A DNA stretch of 64,000 nt from positions 128,926,522-128,990,521 of the forward strand of contig NC_089490.1 in NCBI RefSeq assembly GCF_036850765.1, written 5' to 3'. The DNA is from Saccopteryx bilineata (lineage: Eukaryota > Chordata > Mammalia > Chiroptera > Emballonuridae). Position numbers and translations under genes: made by a program. The notes under the pieces are model-generated. The model had not been told where the DNA came from, ran no database searches, and saw only the letters and a list, made by a program, of their open reading frames with translations. Position 1 is the stretch's first letter; each line of letters opens with the position of its first letter. Positions 11,121-20,465 of the stretch are shown piece after piece.

Positions 11121-11140
11121 CCACCACAAGAGGGCGGTAC
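11121..11140 (+). promoter_or_regulatory. CTCF-like motif
   Basis: CCACCACAAGAGGGCGGTAC is a good forward match to the CTCF consensus. It lies outside the SINE that starts about 50 bases downstream. Confidence 0.55.
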
Positions 11141-11184
11141 CAAATACTAAAATCAATAAATCAAGAAATAGTAGCATGTAGTTT

Positions 11185-11554
11185 ATTTATTTATTTATTA
11201 AGTGAGAGGCAGGGAGGCCGAGAGATAGACTCCTGCATGCGCCCCGACCAGGATCCACTCAGCATGCTCCCTACCAGGTGATGCTCTGCCTGTCTGGGGC
11301 CGCTGCTTTGTTGCTCTGCAACTGAGCTATTTTAGCACCTAAAGCAAGGCCATGAAGATATCCTCAGCGCCCAGGGCCAACTTCCTCAAACCATTCAAGC
11401 CATGGCTGTAGGAAGGGAAGAGAGAGAGAGAGAGAGAAGGGGGAGAGGTGGAGAAGCAGATGGTCACTTCTCTTGGGTGCCCTGACCAGGAATCAAACCT
11501 GGGACATCCACACGCCAGGCAGACACTCTACCACTGAGCCAACTGGCCAGGACC
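11185..11554 (-). mobile_element. SINE-A, older copy
   Basis: Reverse-complement SINE-A: an AT-rich tail, then GACTCCTGCATGCGCCCCGA, a GA-rich body, and finally the tRNA head ending GAGCCAACTGGCCAGGAC. Direct repeats TAGTAGCATGTAGTTT (11169-11184) and TAGCAGCATGTAGTTT (11555-11570) form the TSD. It is more diverged than the other copies. Confidence 0.85.
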
Positions 11555-11769
11555 TAGCAGCATGTAGTTTATAATTTCAAAATATGCTATGCAAATATGT
11601 TTCTTAAGAAACAGACAAAAGTATTAAAAGATCTGCCCAGGAACAAAATTTGATAAATTTGAATTTTTAAATAATATGTATTATTCTTTGATTAAAATGT
11701 TTATATTGCTTTAAACAAAGGAGGAGAATAGATTCAATGTGATCAAAAGTTGCGGAGTAGTCAAACCAA

Positions 11770-11790
11770 TATACACGGGGAAATATGGTA
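11770..11790. mobile_element. Isolated end of the TA-flanked element
   Basis: ATACACGGGGAAATATGG repeats the right terminus of the element at 9003-9299. No left end is visible nearby, so only a terminal scrap remains. Confidence 0.4.
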
Positions 11791-11799
11791 TTTAACTTG

Positions 11800-12115
11800 A
11801 GATATCCAGATCTATTAACCAGGAAGTCACTACTCATCCTAAAAAATATTCAGTGACAAACCAAAAAAGCAGCTAACCAAATGAGTCATTTTATATGGAG
11901 TTGATATTCACAAAAAATAGCTCTGACAAGGGATTAATATTCAAAATACATAAAGAACTCAGAAAGCTCACAACAACAAACAGAACAACCCAATTAAAAA
12001 ATGAGGAAAAGACCTAAATAGACACTTTTCTCATGAAGACATTAAAAACAATAAATAGATATATAAAAAGATGTTCATCTTTGTTAGCCATTAAAAAAAT
12101 ACAAATCAAAACAAC
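11800..12115 (+). mobile_element. Old LINE-1 ORF2 fragment
   Basis: GACAAGGGATTAATATTCAA, AACCCAATTAAAAAATGAGG and AAATACAAATCAAAACAACC are from the C-terminal half of L1 ORF2. No frame stays open. Confidence 0.75.
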
Positions 12116-12121
12116 CCTGTG

Positions 12122-12209
12122 TGGCCAGTATTTTTATTAGCTCTATTTTATACATAAAAAAACTGACACTTAGAAAGGTTAAGACTTGGCCACAATCACT
12201 CAACAAGTG
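12122..12209 (-). mobile_element. MIR SINE fragment
   Basis: AAAAACTGACACTTAGAAAG and GGCCACAATCACTCAACAAG are reverse-complement MIR core text. A hAT element lies immediately to the right. Confidence 0.55.
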
Positions 12210-12441
12210 CCTGAATCCAGTGGTGAGATTCAAATAATTTAACAACCAGTTCTCTATCCTAATGACCGTTTTAAGTATAAAAAGAACAATATACCAAAAG
12301 GTAGTTTATTATTTCATGCATTTAATACTTAAATAAGAGCAATAAAAGAGGTACACAAAACTAGATTATAAGAGTTTTAAAAAATTAATGAAAAATGTTA
12401 AATAATACCTGACAACAATAAAACTATTATTTAAGATATTT

Positions 12442-12636
12442 CTATATTGCTTCTTGATTTGTGTCCTCACTTGCAATTTTCTTCGCTTTTATCTGAGCAT
12501 CATAGGCTGTGTGATTTGTCCTTAACCATCTTTCCACTGTAGGAGTAGCATCCCATTCCTTTAAAAGTAGGCCAATTAGACTAATAGTCATTGTGTTTGA
12601 TATATTAGAAACAAGCGCCTTCTCTTCTCTGAACAT
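12442..12636 (-). CDS. Unassigned 64-codon frame inside the hAT element
   Basis: From the first ATG the frame encodes a 64-residue peptide beginning MFREEKALVSNISNT and ending EDTNQEAI. It stays open upstream of that ATG as far as the SINE junction. It is charged and hydrophilic with one short hydrophobic patch (TISLIGLLL). I do not recognise the hAT dimerisation region, a BED finger or any host domain. It could be a transposase remnant, captured host sequence or chance. Its amino-acid composition looks protein-like, which is the only reason for listing it. Nothing suggests it is expressed now. Confidence 0.3.
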   Translation of the reverse strand: MFREEKALVSNISNTMTISLIGLLLKEWDATPTVERWLRTNHTAYDAQIKAKKIASEDTNQEAI

Positions 12637-12668
12637 ATTATGTTCATCTTTGAAAAACCCCACCTTAA

Positions 12669-13036
12669 GCCCTGGCCGGTTGGCTCAGTGGTAGAGCATC
12701 GGCCTAGCATGCAGGAGTCCCGGGTTCAATTCCTGGCCAGGGCACACAGGAGAGGCGCCCATCTGCTTCTCCACCCCTCCCCCTCTCCTTCCTCTCTGTC
12801 TCTCTCTTCCCCTCCTGCAGCCGAGGCTCCATTGGAGCAAAGATGGCCTTGGCGCTGAGGATGGCTCTGTGGCCTCTGCCTCAGGCACTAGAATGGCTCT
12901 GGATACAACAGAGTGACGCCCCAGAGGGGCAGAGCATCGCCCCCTGGTGGGCATGCCGGGTGGATCCCGGTCAGGCGCATGCGGGAGTCTGTCTGATTGC
13001 CTCCCCATTTCCAGCTTCAGAAAAATTAAAAAAAAT
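12669..13036 (+). mobile_element. SINE-A
   Basis: Full copy. The head is GCCCTGGCCGGTTGGCTCAG, with an A-box-like GGCTCAGTGGTAGAGC and a B-box-like GGGTTCAATTCC. A CT-rich stretch, the body with GCATCGCCCCCTGGTGGGCA and an A-rich tail follow. TSD: AAAAACCCCACCTTAA before and AAAAACCCACCTTA after. The tRNA-like head is pol III promoter-like but is part of a retroposon, not a tRNA gene. Confidence 0.95.
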
Positions 13037-13165
13037 AAAAACCCACCTTAGAGAGAACCCTGATTTCAAGTGCCATTTTAACAACTGCTCTGCTGACCTC
13101 AACAAAAAATTAGGTATCAATTCTGCCAGAGTGCAAACCTGCTGGATCCCACCACTGTCTGAATC

Positions 13166-13610
13166 CAAGATTGGAATGCACACCAACCAGACCTTCGAGC
13201 CCTGAGCTGTGGATTTCCTCACTCTTCCTTGCACCAGGGTAAGTAGAGTGAAAGGGGATTTGTTTACCAAACTTTAGAACAACAAGAGGAAACAATACAG
13301 AAAAAAGTAATATGGATCTCATTATTCCAGAAGCGGCACAAGCTAAATCAGAAGTTAAAGGGTTTAAATACACGAAGTGCACTATTAAGAATGCTCAGTA
13401 TAGCTTTTTCTGATCTCTTCAGGTTGGTTGCCTGGAGGATGACCATGACCTCCCACACAATTTCTCCCTAGATTTCCCCACCAGTGCTAAGGCCACACCA
13501 GCACAGAAAACCTTACACTCATTAAAGAAGCTCGGGTATACACTGGTTCTGAAAGTGTTCATCTTCTTCCATCTTCAGTTGTTACTCATTATTTAGTTGG
13601 GTATAAACAA
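13166..13610. other. Single-copy DNA, nothing recognised
   Basis: No gene or repeat is recognised between the hAT element and the next LTR. Confidence 0.4.
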
Positions 13611-13611
13611 T

Positions 13612-14005
13612 TGCTACACACTGAATTATGTCCCACCCTACCCCCAATTCATGTGTTAAAGCCCTTACCCCCAACAGGAGACTCTAGTTGAAGACAGGGC
13701 TTTTAGGAGGTAATGAACATTAAATGAAAAAGGTAATCAAGACTAAATTTAGTCGTAACAGTTGGATCCTAATCCTTATTAGAATTGGTGGCATTATAGG
13801 AGGAAGAGAGAGAGCTCTCTCTTCACCAGCCATGTGAGGACGAGTAAGAAGAGGCCTTTTGCAAGAGAGAAAAAGGTCTCGCATAAGACAGAATACCCCG
13901 GGACCTTGATCTTCAACTTCCCGGCCTCTAGAACTTTGAGGGGAAACTTCTGTTGTTTTAGCCACCCAGTGTATGGCATTTTGTTATGGTATCTAGAGAA
14001 GCAAC
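13612..14005 (+). mobile_element. MLT1/MST-like LTR (ERVL-MaLR)
   Basis: Landmarks in order: ACACTGAATTATGTCCCACC, AATTCATGTGTTAAAGCCCT, GCCATGTGAGGACGAG, CTTGATCTTCAACTTCCCGG, TTAGCCACCCAGTGTATGGC. It is an ancient solo LTR related to the one at 9944. Confidence 0.75.
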
Positions 14006-14484
14006 TATGTTCCAGGCACTATCCTGCTTTTAAGCTCCTAAAATGCTTTAACTTCATACACCTGGGAGACAACACAGTTCCAGAAGAAAACGTTTTCTGT
14101 ACCTACTGTTAACCCAGAGCCACAGCTGGGGACATGGCCTGGCCCACAACCTTGCTCTGGCCTTCTGTGTCCCTCCCAGCTCCGTCCCCAGAGCACTCAC
14201 ACTGTGGACGGAAAACCTGCTACTAGTTAGTATTTTTTTTAATTCACTCTATCTAAATTTATTTCACTGAATTATCACATTTTTTTCCATGCTGCCATCA
14301 TCCGTTTATTTAATTGCATTTATTGGGGTGACACTGGTTAACAAAACTATGCAGGTTTACTTATTAGTGTTTATTTCCACTTTTCACGGCACATCCTCCA
14401 ACAATCTGGTCAATGCCATTCATCTGAATCCTCTTGACTGGACCCCACTCCACCTTGATTTTCTGAAGGGCAAGGAGTAAGACA
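14006..14484. other. Mostly single-copy DNA with a short L1 3'-end scrap
   Basis: About 14310-14370 (TTATTGGGGTGACACTGGTT, then a GCAGGTTTAC block) looks like the reverse complement of a bat L1 3' terminus. The rest is unassigned. Confidence 0.4.
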
Positions 14485-14642
14485 AGGCCAGTAACAGTAT
14501 GGGCTCTGGGGTCAGACTGCCAAATTTGGGATCTCAGCTGCGTCCTTGCCTAAATTAATAGCACTAATTCTCAGTTTCCTCATGTGTAAAACAGAGATAG
14601 GTAAATGCGCGTACTCATAAGGTTGCAGTGACCACTAAATAA
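14485..14642 (+). mobile_element. MIR SINE
   Basis: GTATGGGCTCTGGGGTCAGA, CTCAGTTTCCTCATGTGTAA and ACTCATAAGGTTGCAGTGA are sense-strand MIR. Confidence 0.8.
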
Positions 14643-14650
14643 CCTAATTT

Positions 14651-14960
14651 TTTTGTTTTTTTGTATTTTTCTGAAGTGAGAAGTGGGGAGGCAATCAGAC
14701 AGACTCCCGCATGCACCAGACCCGGATCCACCTGGCATGTCCACCAGGGGGCGTTGTTCTATTGCAACCTGAGCCATTAGCGCCTGAGGCAGAGGCCATG
14801 GAGCCATCCTCAGCTCCCGGGCCAACTTTGCTCCAGTGGAGCCTCGGCTGCGGGAGAGGAAAAGAGAGACAGAGAGGAAGGAGAGGGGGAGGGGTGGAGA
14901 AGCAGATGGGCGCTTCTCCTGTGTGCCCTGGCCGGGAATCGAACCCGGGACTCCTGCACG
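14651..14960 (-). mobile_element. SINE-A, 5'-truncated
   Basis: Reverse-complement SINE-A from a T-rich tail to the B-box region (GGAATCGAACCCGGGACTCC). It stops before the extreme tRNA head. Direct repeats CCTAATTT lie at 14643-14650 and 14961-14968, so the truncation was part of the insertion. It carries the CTCF-like CCACCAGGGGGCG at 14741-14753. Confidence 0.9.
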
Positions 14961-14968
14961 CCTAATTT

Positions 14969-15735
14969 ATAAAAAGCGTTTAACACAGGTGGGTTATTGG
15001 TAAGCCGGGTGCGTGTTAGTAGTTATTACTCCAAAGCACCGCTCTAGTTCAACCGCAGATCCCACCCTCACTGGCTGCATTTGTTTCTCGCCTGTCAATT
15101 ACACATCAGCCCCGCCCCTCCAGATCCCGAAAGTTTTCCCCTGCGGGGGGGGGGGGGGGGGCCTCTCAAGCGCTTCTCTAACAGCACCTGGTTTGGCTTA
15201 CTTGGGATTTTGTCCTTTCTCATTTCCTCTCTCCTCCTCCTTATTTTTGTTACCACCCAGCACCATGCTCATCCTGTTTCCAGCTAGGACAGCTTCACTT
15301 CAAGCGAGGTTGGTGAGGAATCAAAGCGAATGTCACCGAATTCAAAATCCGGGTTTCCCAGGACAATAGCAACCCCAAGGGAAGCATGCAGCTGACCCTG
15401 CACCACTGTGTGTTCACACGGGACGTGGGCGTGTTCTCTCTGCACCACTGCGCTTGCGCGGCTGGAACGGGTGGAGAACTGCTGCCTTGCAGTAGGAAGG
15501 CTGGATGGGACAGACCCTAGGCCTCTTCTTCCCTTCCTTTCCTTTCCCTTTCCCTTTCCCTTCCCTTTTCCCTTTCCTTCTTCTCTCTTTCCCTATACCA
15601 TAATTTTTAATATTGTATGGCAGTTTATTTTATGGTGATGCCAACATTTATTTATAAAATTACTACTGATAAATAGATAATGTCCAATTATTTGTTTTCT
15701 AGAGCATAGTCAGGAGAAAACCTTGTATATTAATC
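14969..15735. other. Single-copy DNA with G-run and pyrimidine tract
   Basis: Contains a run of 17 G (15145-15161), a CCTTT-type pyrimidine tract (about 15527-15600) and an NRF1-like word TGCGCTTGCGCGG (15449-15461) in a mildly CpG-rich patch. No exon is recognised. Confidence 0.45.
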
Positions 15736-15739
15736 CTTT

Positions 15740-16860
15740 CTTAAATTTCTTTTTTAATATATTGGGTTGACATGGTTTGCCAAACCGTACAGGTTTCATG
15801 TGTACAATTTAATATAACACCATCTACAAACCCCATCATGCCCTACCGTCCTCTACCCCATGCCAAGTAAAGCCTCTTTCTGCCCACATTCTCCCCCTTT
15901 GCCCTCCTCCTTGTTCCTCCAACCCTCCCTCTCCCTCTAGCTATGGCCGCCCTGTTGTCTGTATCTATGTTTTATGTATATATGTAGATTTTTTTTTATT
16001 TTTTGCTAATGCTTTCACCTTCTCTGATCCAGTCCCCTCTTCCCCCTTTTCTCTGGCAGCTGTCCATGTGTTCTGTGTCCCTGCCTCTGTTTCTATTCTG
16101 TTCCTCAGTTCATTATGTTCATCAGATTCCACATATAAGTGAGATTATATGACATTTGTCTTTATCTGCTTGTCTTCTTTTACTTAGGGTTATAACCTCC
16201 AGGTACATCCATACTCTCACAAAAGGTAAGATTTTCCTTTTTTTTTTCTTTTTTTTTTTTTTCTTTTTTTGCTATTTTCTGAAGCTGGAAACAGGGAGAG
16301 ACAGTCAGACAGACTCCCGCATGCGCCCGACCGGAATCCACCTGGCACGCCCACCAGGGGCGATGCTCTGCCCACCAGGGGGCGATGCTCTGCCCATCCT
16401 GGGCGTCGCCATGTTGCGACCAGAGCCACTCTAGCGCCTGGGGCAGAGGCCAAGGAGCCATCCCCAGCGCCCGGGCCATCTTTGCTCCAATGGAGCCTTG
16501 GCTGCGGGAGGGGAAGAGAGAGACAGAGAGGAAGGCGTGGCGGAGGGGTGGAGAAGCAAATGGGCGCTTCTCCTGTGTGCCCTGGCCGGGAATCGAACCC
16601 GGGTCCTCCGCACGCTAGGCCGACGCTCTACCGCTGAGCCAACCGGCCAGGGCAGATTTTCCTCTTTTTTTATGGCTGTGTAATATTAAATTGTGTATAT
16701 GTACCACAGCTTTTTTACACAATCATCCACTGATGGACACTTGGGCTGTTTCCAGATCTTGGCTTTTGTAAACTTGGGGGTGCCTATCTTCTTTCAAATT
16801 AGTGTTTGGGGATTCTTAAGCTATATTCCTAGAAGTGGGATTGCTGGGTCAAACTCCAAA
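15740..16860 (-). mobile_element. LINE-1 3' region, split by a SINE
   Basis: Reverse-complement L1 3' UTR and ORF2 end: TTGGGTTGACATGGTTTGCC, CCACATATAAGTGAGATTAT, TATGGCTGTGTAATATTAAA and TAGAAGTGGGATTGCTGGGT. The element is 5'-truncated and decayed. A SINE-A copy interrupts it at 16239-16653. Confidence 0.85.
16239..16653 (-). mobile_element. SINE-A
   Basis: Reverse-complement full copy from a long T tract to the head (GAGCCAACCGGCCAGGGC). TSD AGATTTTCCT at 16229-16238 and 16654-16663. The CTCF-like block is duplicated in tandem (CCCACCAGGGGCGATGC then CCCACCAGGGGGCGATGC, up to 16388). Confidence 0.95.
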
Positions 16861-16927
16861 TTTAACCTAACTCTCCCAGAAGGAGGGTCAGGGGAGGAGA
16901 ACAAAACTCAATAGTAGGAAGAAAGTA

Positions 16928-17460
16928 GGGTTGCCAGGTTTAGCCAATAAAAATAGTATATGCCGGCCCTGGCCGGTTGGCTCAGTGGTAGAGCGTCGGC
17001 CTGGCGTGCAGGGGACCCGTGTTCGATTCCTGGCCAGGGCACATAGAAGACGTGCCCATTTGCTTCTCCACCCCCCCCTCCTTCCTCTCTATCTCTCTCT
17101 TCCCCTCCTGTAGCCAAGGCTCCATTGGAGCAAAGATGGCCCGGGCGCTGGGGATGGCTCCTTGGCCTCTGTCCCAGGCACTAGAGTGGCTCTGGTCGCG
17201 ACAGAGCGACGCCCCGAAGGGGCAGAGCATCGCCCCCTGGTGGGCAGAGCATCGCCACTGGTGGGCGTGCCGGGTGGATCCTGGTCGGGCGCATGCAGGA
17301 GTCTGTCTGACTGTCTCTCCCCGTTTCCAGCTTCAGAAAAATACAAAAAAAAAAAAATAGTATATGCCTATGTGATTTTTAATTTCAAATAAGTAAAAAA
17401 CAATTTTTCAGTATGAGTATATCTCATGTTTAGTTTGGGACATACTTTCATATAAATGCA
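16928..17460. mobile_element. Old interspersed repeat, interrupted by a SINE
   Basis: GGGTTGCCAGGTTTAGCCAA before the SINE, and TGTGATTTTTAATTTCAAAT followed by GGGACATACTTTCATATAA after it, belong to a familiar old mammalian repeat. I do not name the family with certainty. Confidence 0.45.
16966..17354 (+). mobile_element. SINE-A
   Basis: Full copy with head GCCCTGGCCGGTTGGCTCAG and an A tail. Perfect TSD AAATAGTATATGCC at 16951-16964 and 17355-17368. It carries CATCGCCCCCTGGTGGGCA near 17228-17246. Confidence 0.95.
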
Positions 17461-17502
17461 TATATATGTGTGTTAGTGTAAGTATGTATATAAAATTATA
17501 TA

Positions 17503-18679
17503 CAGGGGGTCCTCGGGTTACAACAGTCTCAACATATGACATTTCGAGTTTACAACACTCCCATAAAAACTTTTTAAAAAGTGAGACGCAAGTGTTTGGG
17601 CTTACACCATTAGCAACATACTTATGGACTATGTGAACAAGCTAGTTTAGTTGCACACGGAGGAAGAATACACAGGAACGCAGTTTATGAGTGAGGGAGT
17701 TGTCATCCCCTCGTACACTTACCCACGCCATTTTGGACTGTTAAACGCACAAGTGTTCCATTTGTGTTGCTTTGTTCAGTGACTTTTTGGTCCTTATCGT
17801 GGCTCCTAATTGAAAGTCAGAGTCTTCAGATGGTAGTGCTTCGAAGAAGAGGTAGGAAAGCCATCACAATGGATGTCACAGAGCTACTGGCATCACATGG
17901 AGAGGAGCTGTCTGCTGAGGACCTCATGCAGCTGGAGAAGCAGCTGATTGAAGAGGAAGAGATAGAAACCCCAGAACCCAAAAGATGTAACACCAAGAGT
18001 TTGGCAGACAGTTTTCTATGGTAGAAGATGGGTTGGCAAAATTTCAGGCTAAAGACCCCAGTGATGACAGATTCAGTAAGGTCTACAGAGCTGTTATGGA
18101 TGCCTTGCAATGCTATAGGCAGATTTTGGAAGAAGTCATCAACCTTCCAGACTAGCCTGGAACAATTCTTTAAGAAGGTAGGGAGGCCTGCAGCAGATCC
18201 TATACTCTCTACGTCAGCTGCTTCTCAAGATGAAACACCTGAAGTACAGGTAGAATCATCTCCAGCGTCTCCTGCATGTTCCTTAGACAATCCTGATTCA
18301 CCTGACCCAGTATCTCCAGCACCTTCTGCAGGTTCTCCTGCCTCTCCAGCTTCCTCCTCCCAATAGGTCACTCTCTCCCACCTTGCAATGCCCCTTCCAG
18401 TGTGCCAGCCAACCACAGGAATAAGGGTAAGGAATTGTTTTTTATACTAATTTTTTTGTCATTTTTTCTGTTGTTATAGTACAGTGTTCAGTACAATATA
18501 TTTATGTCCTTTTCCTTTTTATGGGGCTTAGTTGTGTGTTTTATGTTCTAGATTATGATTTTACAACTGTGTTAGAATAGGTAAGTGACTTATGCTAGGG
18601 TGTGTTTCAACTTACACCAAAATTCGGGTTATGTCACTGTTGTAGGAACGAAACTATGTCTTAACTGGAGGACCCCCAG
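17503..18679 (+). mobile_element. Tigger1-like DNA transposon, internally deleted
   Basis: Terminal inverted repeats: CAGGGGGTCCTCGGGTTACA at the left, and the right end GGAGGACCCCCAG pairs with it. TA precedes the left end. Only the C-terminal part of the pogo-family transposase remains (about 17860-18180). It is split into two frames by a stop at 18022 and is followed by a Pro/Ser/Ala-rich tail ending at 18366. The acidic ELLASHGEELSAEDLMQLEK segment is what I recognise from TIGD1/Tigger1-type proteins. The catalytic DDE region is absent, so it could never move on its own. Confidence 0.8.
17860..18366 (+). pseudogene. Tigger transposase C-terminal remnant
   Basis: Two adjacent frames cover the end of a pogo/Tigger transposase. 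The first is acidic and ends LADSFLW at a stop. The next part continues the homology out of frame (FSKVYRAVMDALQCYRQ is in another frame) and then QTSLEQFFKKVGRP. At least one frameshift and one stop break it. The N-terminal DNA-binding and DDE catalytic domains are missing. Confidence 0.65.
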
Positions 18680-18703
18680 TGTGTGTGTGTGTGTGTGTGT
18701 GTG
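18679..18703. repeat. (GT)n microsatellite
   Basis: A run of GT dinucleotides starts directly at the right end of the Tigger-like element. Confidence 0.9.
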
Positions 18704-18839
18704 TAATTTTAGCTGAAATTTAAATTAACTCGGCCACGGACTCTAAGACAAGCCAATGAACTCCAGAAGGGACTACTGCAGGATCTCTGGAGTAATGCAT
18801 CATTTATATATTTAACTTTTTAAAAATCCTGTTTTTTAA

Positions 18840-18965
18840 AACTAGTTAGCTTTTTTTGGTGGTAACATATACATAAAATTTACTATTTTAGCCACTTTTA
18901 AGTGTACAGTTCAGTGGCATTAAGCACATTTAAGTTGTGCAACCATCACCATCATCATCCCAAAC
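18840..18965 (-). mobile_element. Old LINE-1 3' UTR fragment
   Basis: TACATAAAATTTACTATTTT, TTTAAGTGTACAGTTCAGTG and GTGCAACCATCACC are reverse-complement L1M 3' UTR text. Confidence 0.7.
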
Positions 18966-18974
18966 TGACATATC

Positions 18975-19680
18975 AGAGAAAACCAAAGAGGAAAAAAGAA
19001 AAAAAAAAACAAAACAAAAGCAGAGCTGTACAGCAGTTAAAACTGTGAAAACAGACTTTTCTGTCAGGACTTTGAAAACAGGGGAAAAGAGACCTCAGTA
19101 TAGAACTGGGGTCAATTTTAAATGATATAGTGTGGACATATGGGGATTTATAGCCAAAAAATGGGTAGTGGTCCTGGATAGAAAATGACTAAGAGTATGG
19201 GTTGATTTCTGGCTAAGCTGGCCTGACCAGATTCTGGCTGAAGACAAGCCAGGGCAGCCAGACACCACCTGGGGGGTCCCTTTAGGATGAGGACTTTGTT
19301 CAGATCTGGAAGGTGGACTGATATAGAGGGTGGGGGGATTCTTGCTAAAATTTGGTGGTGCAAACAGAGGCCTTTCTCTGGAGGAGGATTCAGAGGAGCC
19401 GGACTAAAGTTTAGTCAAACAGAGACTGTCAGAAACTGTAGCCACTAAACAATTAGATGAAGGGATTGGCCAAATTATATGTACATAACACATATATACA
19501 GACAACAGGGTAGCAGTTCACAGAGGGAAAGGGGGGACTGAGGAGGGAGGGAGAGATGAAATGGGAATGGAAAGAGACTTTGCATGGACCATGGGGGGCA
19601 TCATGGGGAGGGGGGCGCGGGGGGCGTTATAGTGAGTGGGACTCTTGAAACCAATAAATCAAAAAGAAAAAATTAAAAAA
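18975..19680 (+). mobile_element. Unclassified retroposed segment
   Basis: The segment ends in ACCAATAAATCAAAAAGAAAAAATTAAAAAAA, an A-rich tail with an AATAAA signal. GACATAT stands on both sides (18967 and 19683), which may be a short TSD. The G-rich part near 19520-19620 resembles the style of bat L1 3' UTRs (GACAACAGGGTAGCAG). The remaining text is not recognised. It could be an L1 3' end or a retroposed non-coding RNA. Confidence 0.4.
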
Positions 19681-19689
19681 AAAAGACAT

Positions 19690-20138
19690 ATTAAATCAGT
19701 CCAATGCGTCTCCAGAGGAAAAGGGCTGTCCCACGCTAGCGCTGGGGCGGGCCGGGAAACACACAGGGTGGGAGCGGGCGTGTGGAGCGTGGGGCAGCAG
19801 ACGCCCAGGTCTGTAGGAGGAGAAGGCGGCAGCGGCCAGAGGCAGGCCCCGTGGGAGGGCAGCTCCGAGCGAGGGTTCCACATGGCTGGGGAGACCAGCG
19901 AGTGCCCCCCGAGCAGCGGCGCCAGCAGCTGGCAGCGCAGGCGGAGAGACCCACCCGGGCTCAGCGCTCCCAGCGCGGCGGGAGAAGGGGCGAGCGAGCC
20001 GCGGGGGAGGCAGGTGAGACAGCAGACGCTGCGCCCGAGGGGACCCGGGACTGAGCCCCGCGGTCAGGCTGGTCCCCACCCCGCTGGCCCGGGCTCTGCG
20101 CCCCCAGCGCTGGAGCCGCCGCAGCCCACCCTTCCCCT
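19690..20138. promoter_or_regulatory. CpG-rich block adjoining an LTR
   Basis: Very G+C- and CpG-rich, in sharp contrast to both flanks. It contains many CGC/GCG words, an overlapping arginine-rich frame and a proline-rich one, neither with a recognised domain. Its right edge meets an ERV LTR at 20139, exactly where the first part of that LTR is missing. It may be a CpG island captured or bounded by the rearrangement. No exon can be defined. Confidence 0.45.
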
Positions 20139-20465
20139 GAGTGCTGAGTAAGAAGCCAGTTTGTGCAAAGTTTGTGCAGAGAGAAGGAAAAAGATGGAAA
20201 ATAGAGGTGAATAAGTCTGGTGAGCTAGAAACCTTTGATTCTAGGAATCTCAGATAAGTCAGTAGCTTTGTGAGCACTGGATGAGTGGGTTTTGGAGCCC
20301 AGTGTGTGTTTTTACTTGCCTGCCAGGTGCAAGCTAGGATTAAAGCTAATGGCCCACCAATTCTTGGCACCATTGTTTCATTACCGTCTGTTCAAATCTA
20401 ATGCGAACCTGCATGGGCCAGGTGGCTGTGATGGTGTGATGGTGACCGTGGATACTGGCTTTACA
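20139..20465 (+). mobile_element. 5' LTR, left part missing
   Basis: Matches the right-hand part of the 3' LTR at 22010-22732 along its length, starting GAGTGCTGAGTAAGAAGCCA and ending GATACTGGCTTTACA. The LTR's first roughly 410 bases, including the expected U3, are absent and replaced by the CpG-rich block. Confidence 0.8.

Larger units (their letters stand above)
12218..13157 (-). mobile_element. hAT-type element with 8-bp TSD, containing a SINE
   Basis: The left end is CAGTGGTGAGATTCAA. The right end, reverse-complemented, is CAGTGGTGGGATCC, which fits hAT terminal inverted repeats (CAGNGNTG). Eight-base direct repeats flank it: CCTGAATC (12210-12217) and TCTGAATC (13158-13165). A SINE-A copy (12669-13036) sits inside. 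Without the SINE the element is about 0.57 kb. A short minus-strand reading frame occupies much of its middle. Family name not known to me. Confidence 0.75.

Noticed and set aside
12669..12745. tRNA-like head with A and B boxes
   Set aside because: It is the 5' end of a SINE-A retroposon with an A tail and TSD, and cannot be folded as an intact tRNA in context. The same applies to the other SINE heads.
19696..20373. 225-codon minus-strand frame across the CpG-rich block and LTR
   Set aside because: It runs from the LTR into the CpG-rich block, and its Arg/Ala/Pro-rich composition simply mirrors high G+C.
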